The translations under genes and the position numbers were made by a program. The notes beneath the pieces were generated by a model. The model saw only the letters and a program-made list of their open reading frames with translations. It made no database searches and was not told the DNA's origin. Below, piece by piece: positions 21,895-34,149 of a stretch of DNA of 64,000 nt (its first letter is position 1; each line of letters begins with the position of its first letter). The DNA lies in assembly GCA_015143295.1 (NCBI GenBank), contig CM026551.1:9196499-9260498 (forward strand), written 5' to 3'. This DNA comes from Tetracentron sinense. Its lineage: Eukaryota > Streptophyta > Magnoliopsida > Trochodendrales > Trochodendraceae.

Positions 21895-22312
21895 CAACTC
21901 AGACATAGAACTGTACCCGTTTGGAACAGCTGCTGTTCTTCCTGCGTCACCAGGGCTCAGAGAAATATCAGCAACGGGAACACTTGACACCTGCGGCTGT
22001 CCTCCAATAGACATCCTCCTAGCAAGACCACCTTGGGGGGCAAGTGCAACAGAATCGTCCTCTATAGGCCTCTGCAGCAAGGGAACTGACAGTGTCCTAC
22101 TTTTGTAAGAATGTCTATCCTCCAATCCAACATCCTGAGCAGACCCACTAACCTGTGATGGCACTTCCGAGAAACCACCCAGCTGGGCATTTGGAGAAGA
22201 CAACAAAGTGGACCCACGCAGATCAAACCTAACAACTGAACCACGACCCAGCCTACTAGCTTGTTCTCGAGCTGCATCTCTGTGAACTTGCTCAATTTTT
22301 TTCGGCTGCTGC
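21895..22312 (-). pseudogene. eIF4G fragment (region after MIF4G domain)
   Basis: The minus strand encodes KKIEQVHRDAAREQ, then SSPNAQLGGFSEVPSQV, ESRTLSVPL-like (KSRTLSVPLLQRPI) and QGGLARRMSIGG...VADISLSPGDAGR. These match, in order, the serine/glycine-rich linker that follows the MIF4G domain in plant eIF4G. The frame shifts once between the HRDAA part and the SSPNAQ part. After NGYSSMSE the similarity stops (an exon end is likely). It joins directly to the MIF4G piece at 22325-22440, with the rest of the MIF4G domain (over 100 residues expected) missing. The fragment cannot encode a working initiation factor. Confidence 0.8.
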
Positions 22313-22324
22313 CATTTATTTTTT

Positions 22325-22440
22325 CTCTGAAATCAGGCAACACAACAACAAGATAATAACAGAAGTCTGCAAAAATTTCACAGAAAATTGGTTCTATAAG
22401 AGCTCTATCATAGATTTGTGAAATGAAACCGAGAGTGATG
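22325..22440 (-). pseudogene. eIF4G MIF4G-domain exon fragment
   Basis: The minus strand reads ISQIYDRALIEPIFCEIFAD then FCYYLVVVLPDF, a clear match to the MIF4G helical region that follows VNIDN in plant eIF4G. It starts where the fragment at 10292-10570 stops. It is fused upstream, in frame, to residues from an unrelated protein (FVGEWRPALPHH) and downstream to the later eIF4G linker. The composite is therefore a chimera of exons. Confidence 0.8.
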
Positions 22441-22800
22441 ACATGATGAGGAAGCGCTGGTCTCCATTCTCCCACAAAGAGGCCAATATTGCGACCACGA
22501 TCCAAATGGTTGAACCCTTCATCAGCACAATCTTACATGAATCATCCGAGCCTTCACCTAGGAGGACACACAGAGCTACTGCCTCAGCTATTGCAGCACC
22601 CTCTTCATTGAGCCGCTGCTGCTCTTCTATCTTTTTCTGTTTCTTCTTTTCAAGCTCAGAAATGATGGCAGCGGAAGTAGTGAGAGCTATTTCCAGGGGC
22701 CTCTTTTTCTTCTCAGCTTGTTTTTGACGATTTAGCACATCCTTCGCCTGTTTCTTCTTCTCTTTCCTAACAACAGGTGGCACTTGAGCACATGCCATAT
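22441..22800 (-). pseudogene. Fragment of a conserved plant protein of unknown function
   Basis: The minus strand encodes a lysine-rich start (KEKKKQAKDVLNRQKQ), then KKQKKIEEQQRLNEEGAAIA and VALCVLLGEGSDDSCKIVL, and after a frameshift RGRNIGLFVGEWRPALPHH. I associate this pattern (basic coiled-coil-like helix, then EAVAL.VLLGE.SDDS) with an uncharacterised plant protein, from memory only. It is joined to eIF4G sequence at 22440 with no intron between. The opposite-strand frame at 22443-22727 is a shadow. Confidence 0.5.
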
Positions 22801-22829
22801 CATCCATTAACACTACCAAGCTCTCTAAC

Positions 22830-23490
22830 TAATGTGGAGGGAAGCAATGATAGAAGAGATGACTGCACTAGATAAAAATAATACTTGGGAGATGGTTGAT
22901 GGAAGCTCAAGGAAAAACACTTGCGGGGTGTAAATGGGTGTTCACAGTTAAGTACAAGACAGATGGATCCGTTGAGAGATATAAGGCAAGGTTGGTAGCA
23001 GAGGGCTACATTCAGACATATGGAATCGACTACCAGGAGACGTTTGCTTGCTCCTGTAGAAAAGATGAATTCAATCGGTGTAATCTTATCATTGGCAGCT
23101 AATCAATCTTGGCCACTATACCAACTTGATGTAAAAAATGCTTTCCTTGATGGTACTTTGAAGGAAGAAGTTTATATGGTTCCTCCTCCAGGATTTCACC
23201 TTGAAGGGGGTGAAAAGAAGGTCTGCGAACTGAAGAAGGCGTCGTATGGCTTAAAGCAGTCTCCTAGATCCTGGTTTGAAAGGTTCAGTGCGGCAGTAAA
23301 AAAGAGGGGATACTCACAAAGTCAGGGTAATCATTCCTTATTCATTAGGCGTACCAAGAATGATATTACAATCCTTATTGTGTATGTAGATGATAAGGAT
23401 GTGACAGGGAGCAACATGACAAAGATTGAACAGCTGAAGAAGTATCTAGCAAGTGAGTTTGAGATTAAAAATCTGAGTCTTCTTAAATAA
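22830..23490 (+). pseudogene. Copia reverse transcriptase, frameshifted
   Basis: The match starts [20 protein letters not shown] near 22832, shifts frame to [20 protein letters not shown], shifts again near 23060, then runs open through LYQLDVKNAFLDGTLKEEVY, YGLKQSPRSW and the catalytic YVDD box (about 23379-23390). It ends at a TAA after KNLSLLK. This is the RVT_2 domain of a plant Ty1/Copia polyprotein, which copies element RNA into DNA. At least two frameshifts and stops make it inactive. Everything 5' of the reverse transcriptase is missing, replaced at ~22830 by the eIF4G chimera. Confidence 0.85.
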
Positions 23491-24337
23491 TTTTTGGGAA
23501 TAGAGGTTGTTAAATCTCGTGATGGCAACTTTATATTTCAAAGAAATTATATCCTAGATCTCTTACGTGAAACTGGAAAGCTTGGGGCTAAACCGACTGA
23601 CACCCCAATTTAACAAATTCACAAAGTGGATGAGATGGATAGTATTCGTCTGCAAGATGTTGGTAGTTTTCAACGATTAATGGGGCGGCAAATCTCTCTC
23701 TCACACAAGGCAGGATATTGCTTATGCTGTGAGCATAGTGAGCAGGTTTATGCATGCTCCCAAGTCTACACACTTGGAGGCAGCATACAAGATTTTAAGG
23801 TATTTTAAATCATCCCCAGGTAGGGGAATCTTATTCAAAAAATATGGTCATATGTGGATTGAGGCCTATATAGATGTAGACTGGGCAGGTGCTAAAGATG
23901 ACCGAAAGTCTACAGCCGGTTATTGTTCATTCGTTGGATGCTATTTGGTCACATGGCGAAGTAAAAAACAAGCGGTGGTTGCTCGCTCGAGTGCAGAAGC
24001 AAAATTTCGATCGATGACGCATGGTATATGTGAGTTGTTGTGGTTAAAGATCCTCATTCAGGAATTGGGATTTCCTGTTGAAGGACCTATGAGTTTGTAC
24101 TGTGACAATAAGGCAACAATTAATATTGCTCACAATCCGGTTTTACACGACATAACCAAATACATTGAGATAAATCGTCACTTTATTAGAGAACGAATCA
24201 TCAAAGACGAAGTGTGCACTCTGTATATTAAGACTAATGATCAACTAGTTGATATTCCTACGAAAGTAGTTAGTAGTGCTCAGCTACTTGAAATGTTAGG
24301 CAAGATGGGCATGATAGATTTATATGCATCATCTTGA
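23491..24337 (+). pseudogene. Copia RNase H region
   Basis: This continues the same element. FLGIEVVKSRDGNF and KLGAKPTDTPI lie in interrupted frames. An open frame at 23729-24337 then covers VSRFMHAPKSTHLEAAYKIL, DWAGAKDDRKSTAGYCSFVG, RSSAEAKFRSM and SLYCDNKATINIAHNPVLH, ending at a TGA just before the polypurine tract. These are the RNase H domain landmarks of Copia elements, including the acidic D, E and D positions. The last frame is intact although the upstream part is broken. Confidence 0.85.
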
Positions 24338-24344
24338 GGGGGAG

Positions 24345-24596
24345 TGTTGACAGGGGTATTTATGATATATCATGTTAATTATATTGTGTGTATTACGTGT
24401 AAAGTCATGCCCATTACACGTAATACACATAAGGGTAAATGTGTAATTCTCCTTTAGTAATAATATATAAAGGATATGAGAGATGTGAATCATTATCACA
24501 ATCTCTCTAATCCCTTTTTTCTCTTCTTCCTCTTTATATTCTTTTTCTTCTTCCTCCTCTTTCTACTGGATGTTAGATTATGGTCTAGAGGCAACA
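24345..24596 (+). mobile_element. Copia 3' LTR, 252 bp
   Basis: It follows the polypurine tract GAGGGGGAG, starts TGTTG at 24345 and ends CAACA at 24596, a matched inverted terminus. It contains a TATA-like ATATATAAAGG near 24463. No 5' LTR is in the window. The next base to the right is LINE sequence, so this Copia element had inserted into the LINE. Confidence 0.7.
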
Positions 24597-25240
24597 AGGT
24601 CGCTTTTCAGTGACATCTCTAGTTCAGATGCTTGGGTCCAGTCCATCAGCCCCATTTCCTAACAGGACTGTGTGGAATCCTAACATTCCATCTAAAGTAT
24701 CTTTCTTTCTATGGAATGCAGCTTTGAATAAAATACTCACATGGGATCACTTGAAATCTAGAGGGTGGAGGATGGTTAATCATTGTTTCATGTGCCTCCA
24801 AGAGGAAGAGTCCGTCAATCACCTATTGTTGCATTGTCAAATAGCAAGTGAGGTTTGGAGTTTCTTTCTATCTCGTTTGGTCATGAATTGGTTATTTCCC
24901 TCTTCCCTTCACAACTTATTATCCTGTTGGAGGGACCTGGTGGGGACGACTCATGGAGGGGTATTTGGCGAGACTTGTCGTGGTCCATTTGGAAGGAAAG
25001 GAACAAGAGAGTATTTGAAAACTATTCCTCATCCCTCAAACAGATTTGCACTCATACTTGGGAATACTACATGCCTAATTTTGTATGGGGTTTGAGGGGT
25101 TGATATTAGGAACTTATACGGCTCATAAGCCTTCCGCTTGTTATCTTCTAGCATTGGCTCATAACCTCGTGAGCCATGCTTTGTCCTTATCTTAGTAGGT
25201 TTGATTTACTTTTTTTAATATTATTGCATGGATTACCGAA
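24597..25240 (+). pseudogene. LINE 3' end: zf-RVT region and poly(A)
   Basis: The open frame at 24610-25095 contains WNPNIPSKVSFFLWNAALNK, WDHLKSRGW and the Cys/His zinc-finger pattern HCFMCLQEEESVNHLLLHC, typical of the zf-RVT domain at the C-terminus of plant LINE ORF2. A 3' UTR follows, with CTTATACGGCTCATAAGC-like sequence, and it ends in A10 near 25240. The endonuclease and reverse transcriptase domains are absent (5' truncated, then cut by the Copia LTR). The poly(A) abuts the first unit of the tandem array. Confidence 0.8.
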
Positions 25241-26371
25241 AAAAAAAACTATATTACGATACAATTAACTAACAAAAAATAGCACTGCAATATTCTAATT
25301 ACGATAATTTACCGAGATTAAAGCAGAGACCGAAAGGATGTCATCGACAGCAGCACATACGAAAGTTGAAAGGTAGCAGACTGCTACAAGCAACCTAGGG
25401 TAATAGGCCCATAAGCAGAAGTGGCGAGTCCCAACTGTTCCATATAGCACACATGTTTGTCGTTGTAAATTAAGGAGTGCATAAAAAATATTTCATAATC
25501 AGTTTCTAACATAGAAAATTTTATACAAAAAATGACATAAAAATATAAGACTTAAAAGTACAAGAACTAAGAAGAGTACTATATTCAGATCGAGACAATA
25601 GAAGAGAATTTCCCTTAAGCAAGATATTTACTCATCATTGATTTACTCACTAAGCTAATACTAACAATAAATAAATGATAATAAAAAAAAGTATTCATAA
25701 TAAAACTAATGGGATGGCTAGCCATATACACCCCCCCCCAATAGCATGGAACATGGACAAAAACTTTAGGTTGGGGCCAAACCCAAATGTCTGTCAGACT
25801 GGAAACAATGCGACGTCTACGGACCCGTAAGTCTACCACAACAAAACCTTAAACTGCAGCAAAGACGATAGCTATATTACGATAAGATTAACTAACAAAA
25901 TTAGCACTCCAATATTCTACTTACAATAAATTTACCAGGAGTGAAGCCGAGAGGAAAAAGCAGTCATCAACTGCAGCAAAGACGATAGCTGAAGGGCAAC
26001 TGAGAACAACATGCAACATAAGTTTGATGGACCATTTGTAGAAGTCGTGGTTCCCACTCCGTTCCAAATAGCTCGCACGGTGTAGTTGTATAAAGGAGTA
26101 CTTGAAAAAAAAATTCAAAAAATTAGTTTCCTAAATTGAAAATTTTGAAGAAGAAAGAATATAAAAAATTCAGACTTACTATTAGAACTAATACGATGTA
26201 GTTTTAGAATTGAGTCACTAGAATTGAATTTCCCATAAGAAGAAAATCTACTCACCATTGTTTAACTCGCTATGGTAAATATTACCACTAGATAAATGAC
26301 AAAATAAAACTATGGCATAATAAAACTACGCGGATTACTAGCCATATAAGCCCCACAATCTCGACACAAGG

Positions 26372-26410
26372 ACAAACACTTTGGGGTGGGGCCCACACCC
26401 CAATGTTTAT
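26372..26410. promoter_or_regulatory. Palindrome with TCP-like core, recurring in old array units
   Basis: ACAAACACTTTGGGGTGGGG is followed by CCCACACCCCAATGTTTATC, forming a near-perfect ~39-bp palindrome with GTGGGGCCCAC at its centre. That resembles the binding consensus of plant TCP transcription factors (GTGGGNCC/GGNCCCAC). Related copies lie near 29290, 31820, 33773, 34507 and 35133, and weaker ones near 32740, 33408 and 61027. No transcription evidence is available, so regulatory use is inference. Confidence 0.35.
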
Positions 26411-27626
26411 CAACTAGAAACAGTGGGACTTGTACGGCCCCATGAGTCTACAACCAACAAAATCTTAAAATTAATGTTTTGACTCTAAAGTAAGACTATC
26501 TTAACTTAGGCTTTGGCTCTTTCAGCATTGGGGGACTGGTTTGGAGCCTTTTCTTTCTTTCTTGTTCAAGTTTACACTATTGTAAACTCTTTTTTTTGTA
26601 CTTCTACAATACATCTTGTAGTTATCTGCTCTTTTATTAATATATGAGCTTGTATATCGATCATAAAAAGTAAGACAAAACTTTAAATATTTTGACTACC
26701 AACTGTATTACAATAGAATTAACTAATATAAAACAACGCTGTGATTATTATAATTACGATAAACTTAATGTGTATGAAATTGAGAGTGAAAGGCAGTCAT
26801 CGATAGCAGCACAGAAGAAAGTTGAAGGGTAGCCGAGAGCAACGTTCAACCTAGGGTAATAGGCCAATAACCACACAAGCGGTGAGTCTCAACCGTTCCA
26901 TATAGCTCACATGGTGTAGTTGTAAATGAAGGAGTACATAAAAAGAAGTTCCAAAACCAGCTTCTTACATAGAAAATTTAGAAGAAAAAATGAATATAAA
27001 AATATATGACTTAAAAGTACAAGAATTAAGAAGAGGAATGCATTCAAATCGAGACACAAGAAGGGAATTTCCCTTTAGCAAGATATCTACTCATAATTGA
27101 TTTACTCACTAAGCTAAATACTAACACTAGATAAATGATAATAAAAAAAAGTATTCACAATAAAACTAATTGGGATGGCTAGCATAGAACTGGATAAAAA
27201 CTTTAGGTTGGGGCCAAACCTAAATGTTTGTCATATTGGAAACAATTCGACATCTACGGACCCGTGAGTCTACCGCAACAAAATCCTAAACTAATATTTT
27301 ATTCCTACATAAGATTAAATTTTTAAGATATTTAGATTACAAACTATATTACGATAAGATTAACTAACAAAAATAGCACTCCAATATTCTAATTACAATA
27401 AATTTACTGGGAGTGAAGCCGAGAGGAAAAAGCAGTCATCAACAGTTGAAGGACAACTGAGAGCAACATGCAGCTTAGGTTTGATTGACCATTTGCAGAT
27501 GTCGCGGTTCCCACTCCGTTCCAAATAGCTCACATGGTGTAGTTGTATTAAGGAGTACATGACAAAAAATTAGTTTCCTAAATAGAAAATTTTTAAGAAA
27601 GAAAATAAAAAAATCAGAATTAAAAT

Positions 27627-28867
27627 TGTGCAATAGCCGGCCCGGGTCGATCTCCTCCCCACATCCGTGATTTTCAACTGATGAGAAGCCGAGATCGTTA
27701 GAGTCGCCACCAATCAAAAATCCGGGTGTGATTGGTCACCCACAAATAGAAACCTCGATTTAAAAGAAAACCGAGATTGGGCCCGGGGATTCTCTTATGA
27801 GTTGGGGGAAGGTATTAGGCACCCCACCTCATTCGTCGAACGACGGTTACCTCTTAATTTTCTCCATTAAATTAATTTAAAAATTATATTCCCTTTCTTT
27901 GTTTGTCATTTTTTTATTATTTTGAGATTGGAAAGCCACCCCTCCTCAACCGAGTTAGGGTGATTTTCTCTCTACTTGCGCAGCAAAACCCCTTTCCCCT
28001 AAATCGGCGAACAGTCACGCTCTCTTCTCGACTGAGTTAAGAGGGACCCCGCCTACGTTTGGGTGGAAAAGAGACAAAAAACTACTAATAATAACAAAGA
28101 AGACTGAAATAAAGAAGTCGAAGATCTGGTCTTCCGGCCCTTTCCTTTACCCGGATTTTCTCTTCCGCACAACCGTGTAGAGGGAAATCCCTGAGCTACT
28201 AAGAGAAAGTGAGGGAAGAAGAGACTTGGACAGGTAGAAGTAGAAGATGGGAATGTAGCATACCTTTTCCCTTTTAGATCTCCAAGTGTTTTAAGAGAAG
28301 AGAATGATTCCGCGAGATCCGAACTCCGAAGGTTTTTCCCCAATGTTGGTAAAGATTACTCCTAGGTTGATAGCTTAGATGGCTGGAACTTCTGGGTTTT
28401 TTGAAGGCTCCCCCCACCCCGAAATTAGAGGTTTCTCAAAGTTATGAGTTGGCAAAGCTTGGCCTTTTCAAAGTTGAGGAATGGGTTGGGGTGAGGCTCA
28501 TTTTATAAGGTGAAAAATAAGGATTTCGCTCTTTCCGGGCGATGTGGGACTAAAAAAAATACCCCAAAACACATTGGCACGCAAAACGAGGTCGAAATTA
28601 GGATTTTCCGTAATCGCGCATTTCTAAAAGCTGCGGGGAGGGTTTTAGGCCAAACGTGGACCCGCGCCCTTTAGAAAGGCGCTGGTTAATTTTATGTTTA
28701 AAAAAAGGCCAGCCCCCTCTTGGGCTTAGTTGGTTTGGGCTTGGCCTGGGTTTTTTGGCTTTGAACTTCGATATTCTGGAGTCCGAATCTCATCGTTGCT
28801 CTCTTTCAATACTTGGCACCAATGGGCTTTTCGGGCCCATGAAATCATGCAAAATAGGGTGTCTACA
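27627..28867 (-). mobile_element. Solo LTR (Tat-like Gypsy), 1.24 kb, inside the array
   Basis: The block starts TG (27627) and ends CA (28867), flanked by AAAAT (27622-27626) and AAAAC (28868-28872), a 5-bp duplication with one mismatch. On the minus strand it begins TGTAGACACCCTATTTTGCA and contains GGTGGCGACTCTAACG near its far end, like the LTR at 11447-13822. The array sequence resumes in register on both sides. No coding region; the open frames at 28053-28343 (-) and 28656-28889 (+) have no known family. Confidence 0.7.
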
Positions 28868-29953
28868 AAAACTACTAGAACTAATATGATGTATTAGTAG
28901 AATTGAGTCACTAAAATGGAATTTCCGATAAGAAGAACATATACTTACCATTGTTTAACTCGCAACGCTTAATACTACCACTAGATAAATGACAAATAAA
29001 AGTATGGCATAACAAAAGTACGGGGATTGCTAGCTATATATAAAATCGAGAGCGAAAGACAATCATCGACAACAACACAGACAAAACTAGATGGGCATCC
29101 GAGAGCAACGAGCAGCCTAGGGTTAATGGCCCATCAACAGAAGTGGTGATTCCAAATCGTTCCAGATAGCTCATATGATGTAGTTCACATACAAAAAGAA
29201 TTCAAAGTCTGTTTCTTGCATAACAAAAGTATGGGGATTGCTACTAGCTATATACGCCCACAATCATGACACAAGGACAAACACTTTGGGGTGTGGCTCA
29301 CACCCCAATGTTTGTGAAGTGTACGACCCATGAGTCTACAAGCAACAAAATCCCAAAATTAATATTTTGATTCTAAAGTAAGACTAAACTTTAAAATTTT
29401 AGATTATCGACTGTATTACACTACAATTAACTAACATAAAACAGTAATGTAATTATTATAATTACGATAAGCTTACCATGTATGAAATCGAGAGTGAAAG
29501 ACAGTTATCATCAGCTGCACAGACGAAAGTAGAAGGGAAGCCAAGAGCAACGTGCAGCCTAGGGTTAACGGCCCATCAGTAGAAATGGTGATTCTAAACC
29601 GTTCCATATAGCTCACATGATGTAGTTAACATACAAAAAGAATTCAAAATCTATTTCTTGCATAGAAAAAATTCAAAAACAGAAGGAATATAAAAAATAA
29701 GACATAGAAGTACCAGAACTAAGAAGAGGATTGTATTCAGATCGAGTCACTAAAAGGGAATTTCCCTTAAGCAAAAAATCAACTCACCATTGATTTATTC
29801 CCTTAACTAAATACTAACAGTAGATAAATGACTAAAAAAAACATATTTCACAATATAATTTAAGGGAATGGCTACCTATATATGCTCCCCTTAGCATGGA
29901 ATAGATAAAAATTTGGGGTGGGGCCGAAACCCAATTGTTTGTCATACTGGAAA

Positions 29954-30443
29954 TAAGGGTGTCAATGAGCCGAGCCGAGCCTTAAAAGTGAGCTTGAAAA
30001 ATAAACAAGCCGAGCCTGAACAAGTGGCTCAACTCAGCTCGGCTCGATTAATCTTATAATAATACCTTTAAAAATTATATTATATATTTAGTATACCTTT
30101 TTTTGGTAAAATTTGTATAGTATACATTAACATAATTATTTTTGTTTAAGTTTTAACTCAGGCTTTCATGTGAGTCACATGACATCCCAAAGAAAAAAAA
30201 ATGTCCTTTTAATTTTTATTTTTTTTTGAATTTAGTGCTTATCAATGTATTTAAAAAAAAGAAAAAAATTATCGAGCCGAGCCGAGCCAAGCCGAGCTCA
30301 AGCTCAATGATCTATGGACGAGCCGAGCCGAGCCGAGCTCGAGCCTCTGTAAAATTCCAACGAGCCGAGCCAAGCTCGAGCCTCTGTAAAATTCCAATGA
30401 GCCGAGCTTGAGCAGTGCCCAGCTCGGCTTGTTGACACCCCTA
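29954..30443. mobile_element. hAT-type MITE with 8-bp target duplication
   Basis: The termini TAAGGGTGTCAATGAGCCGA and (reverse complement) TAGGGGTGTCAACAAGCCGA form inverted repeats. The flanks are ACTGGAAA (29946-29953) and TCTGGAAA (30444-30451), an 8-bp duplication with one mismatch, as made by hAT transposases. The interior is AT-rich in the left half and has GAGCCGAGCC-type repeats in the right half. Short open frames across it are compositional. Confidence 0.75.
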
Positions 30444-30905
30444 TCTGGAAACAATGGGACGTCTACGGCCCCGCGACTCTACAACAACAAAATCTTAAAA
30501 CTAATATTTTGATTCCAAAATAAGAATCAACGATAAGAAATTTAGATTGCAAACTCTATTACGATAAGATTAACAAACAAAAATAGCACTGTAGAATTCT
30601 AATTACAATAAATTTACCGGGAGTAAAGCCGAGAGCAAAACGTAGTCATCGACAACAACAAAGACAATAGCTGAAGGGCAGTTGAGAGCAACGTGCAACT
30701 TAGGATTGATGGACCATTTGCAGAAGTCGCGGTTCCCGCCCAGTTCCAAATAGCTCACGTGGTGTATTTGTATATTGATGGGGTACATGAAAAAAGAATT
30801 CAAAAATTACTTTCTTAAAAACCAAAATTTTGATGAAAGAAAGAACATAAAAAAATCAGACATAAAACTACAAGAAATAAGACAATGTAGTATTCAGATT
30901 GAGTC

Positions 30906-31651
30906 GTACACACTGAGTGTTTTGTACACACTGAGTGTTTCAATACTCAGTCGTACATTTGATGTCGGCAGATGCTAATTTTGATATATGTGCTCCCTGT
31001 CCATGGGTTGAGGAAGACTATGGTGAGAAGGAGACTACGGTGGAGGCTAGAGATTTGGACAAATGGCCTTACGAGGCTTATTTCTGAGTGTCAGAAGAGA
31101 GAGAATGTGTATACTTTTGAAGAGTGGGCCGGACCACTCTTACTTTTGGTTTTGCTGTAAATAAACTCTTGGAATACTGTTTATTGTATAAAGTTTTAGC
31201 TTCCGCTGTAGTATGCCTTGTATTCTTTTACGGGATGATTTAATTTAATAGGACAAGTCATGAGTCAAAGTATCTTAACTCCTAAGGGGTATTTTGGGTC
31301 GTGACATGCCCAATTAGAATCTGAATCTGATTATATTTTTAAGATCCGAGTCTGATCCGGATTCAATCCGATTAATGTTAATTTTAAAAAAAAACTCTAT
31401 TTAATAATATAAAATTTTAATAGGACCTTATTTAACTCCAATTAATGTTACTTTTTTCAATATTAATATTTTAGCATAGAAAATCTATGTAATATATTTA
31501 AAATGATTTTAAAAAGTTATTATAATCGGATCGGGTCACCATATATCCGGATCCGTTCCGATTATAATCGGATTTCATCTTAGTAATCTGATCCGGCGGA
31601 TCACTAATAGGGTCCAGAATCCGGATCCGATCCATTGAGTATTGATAGCCC
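30906..31651. mobile_element. Composite insertion: LTR-end fragment plus GGATCCGATCC-rich MITE
   Basis: The array is interrupted between GAGTC (30901-30905) and TAGTC (31652-31656). The left half ends GGGTATTTTGGGTCGTGACA (about 31287-31306), like the LTR end at 34405. The right half (to ~31651) contains CGGATCCGATCC-type inverted motifs and ends ATTGATAGCCCTA, like a hAT-type MITE terminus, but no matching left terminus was found. Two tandem TACACACTGAGTGTTT copies lie at its left edge. Confidence 0.45.
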
Positions 31652-34149
31652 TAGTCACTATAATGGAATTTCTCTTCAGAAGAACATCTACTCACCATTG
31701 TTTAACTCATTACGCTAAATACGAACACTAGATAAAAGATAAAAAAAAGTATGGCATAATAAAACTAAAGGATTGCTAGCCATATACGCCCACAATATCG
31801 GCACAAGGATAAACACTTTGGGGTTGGGCCCACACCCCAATGTTGGTCGTACTGAGAAATAGTGGAACGTGTACAGCCCCACGAGTCTACAAGCAACAAA
31901 TTCCTCAAGTTAATATCTTGATTGTAAAGTAAGACTAAACTTTATATTTTTAGATTATCAACTGTATTACGATACAATTAACGAACATAAAATAACACTG
32001 TAATAATATAATTACGATAAGCTTACCGGGTATTAAACTGAGAGCAAAAGGCAGTCATCAACAACAACATAAACGAAAGTTAAAGGACAGCCGAGAGCAA
32101 TGTGCAGCATAGGGTTAATGGCCCATCAACAGAATTGACGATTCGAGACCATTCCATATAGCTGGCATGGTGTGCTTCTAATGAAGGAATACATATAAAA
32201 AAAATATTAAAATCAGTTTCTTAACTATAAATTTTGAAGAAATAAGGAATCTAAAAAATATAAAACTTAAAAGTACAAGAACTAAGAAGAGGCTTGCATT
32301 TAGACCGAGTAACTAGAAGGGAATTCCCATTACAATAAATTAACTCACCATTGATTTACTCACTAAGCTAAATACTCACCTTGATGGACAATTTGTAGAA
32401 GTCGCGGTTCCCGCCCCGTTCCAAATAGCTCACACGGTGTAGTTGTATAATGAAGGAGTACATGAAAAATAATTCAAAAAATTAATTTCTTAAATAGAAA
32501 ATCTTGAAGAAACAAAGAATAAAAAAATCAGACTTAAAACAAGAACTAAAACGATTATTCAGATTGAGTCACTAAATGGAATTTCCCATAAAAAGAACAT
32601 CTATTCACCATTGTTTAACTCACTACGCTAAATATTAACACTAGATAAATGATAAAAAAAAAGTATAGCATAATAAAACCAAGGGGATTGCTAGCCATAT
32701 ACGCCCCCACAATCACAACACAGGGACAAAAACTTTAGGGTGGGGTCCACACCGCAATATTTGTCGTACTAGAAATAGTGGGACGCGTATAGCTCTACGA
32801 GTCTACATGCAACCAAAATCCTAAAATTTCAATTTTGATTCCTAAGTAAGACTAAACTTTTAAATTTTAGATTATCAACAGTATTACGATACAATTAACT
32901 AACATAAAAGAGCACAACAATATTACAATTACGATAAACTTACCGGGTACGAAACCGAGAGTGAAGACATTCATTAAAGGCAGCACATGCGAAAGTTGAA
33001 GGGCGGCCGAGAGCAATGTGCAACCTAGGGTTAATAGCCCATCAGCAGACGTGGCGATTCCAGACCGTTGCATATAGCTCACATGGTGTAGTTCTAAATG
33101 AAGGAATACGAATAACAAAAATATTCAAAATCAATTTCTTACATAGAAAATTTTGAAGAAAGAGAATATAAAATATAATACTTAAAAGTACGATAACTAA
33201 AAAGAGGATTGTATTCAGATCGAGTCACTAAAAGGGAATTTCCCTTAGGCAAGACATCTATTCACCATTGATTTACTCACTTAGCTAAATACTAACACTA
33301 GATAAATGATTTAAAAAAAAAAAAACATATTTCACAATATAATTTAAAGGAATGGCTAGCAATATACACCCCCCCCCCCACTAGCATGGAATAGACAAAA
33401 ACTTTCGGGTGGGGACCAAACACAATTGTTTGGAATAGATAAAGACAGTGGGACGTCTACGACCCCACGAGTCTACAGGTACAAAATCGTAAACTAATAT
33501 TTTTATTCCAAAATAAGATTTAACTTTAAGAAATTTAGATTACAAACATTATTATGATAAGATTAATTAACAAAACTAGCACTACGGTATTCTAATTACA
33601 ATAAATTTACTGAGAGTGTGTCAAGAGCAAAACATAGTCATCGACAGCAACAAAGACGACAACAAAATACTAACACTGGAAAAGGATAAAAAAAAAGTAT
33701 GTCATAATAAAAGTAAGATGATTGCTAGCCATATACACCCCCCACAATCTCGGCACAAGGACAAACACTTTGGGGTGGGGCCCACTTCCTAATGTTTGTT
33801 GTACTAGAAACAGTGGGACGTGTACGGCCCCGAGTCTAGAAGCAACAAAATTCAAAAATTAATATTTTTAATCTAGAGTAAGAATAAACATTAAATTTTT
33901 AGATTATCAACTGTAATGCAATACAATTAACTAACAGAAAACAACTTTGCAATATTCTAATTACGATAAACTTACCAAGATTGAAGTAGAGAGCAACGTG
34001 CAGCCTAAGGTAACAGGCCCATAAGCAGAAGTGGCGAGTCTCGACCGTTCCATATAGTTCATGTAGTGTAGTTGTAAATGAAGGAATACATAAAAAAAAT
34101 CCAAAATCAATTTCTTACATAGAAAATTTTGAAGATAGAACACTAGATA

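Noticed and set aside
22443-22727. 94-codon plus open frame
   Set aside because: Reverse-strand shadow of the captured minus-strand protein fragment.
30226-30454. SRAKPSSSS / RAEPSRA-type open frames
   Set aside because: They come from GAGCCGAGCC repeats inside a hAT-type MITE.
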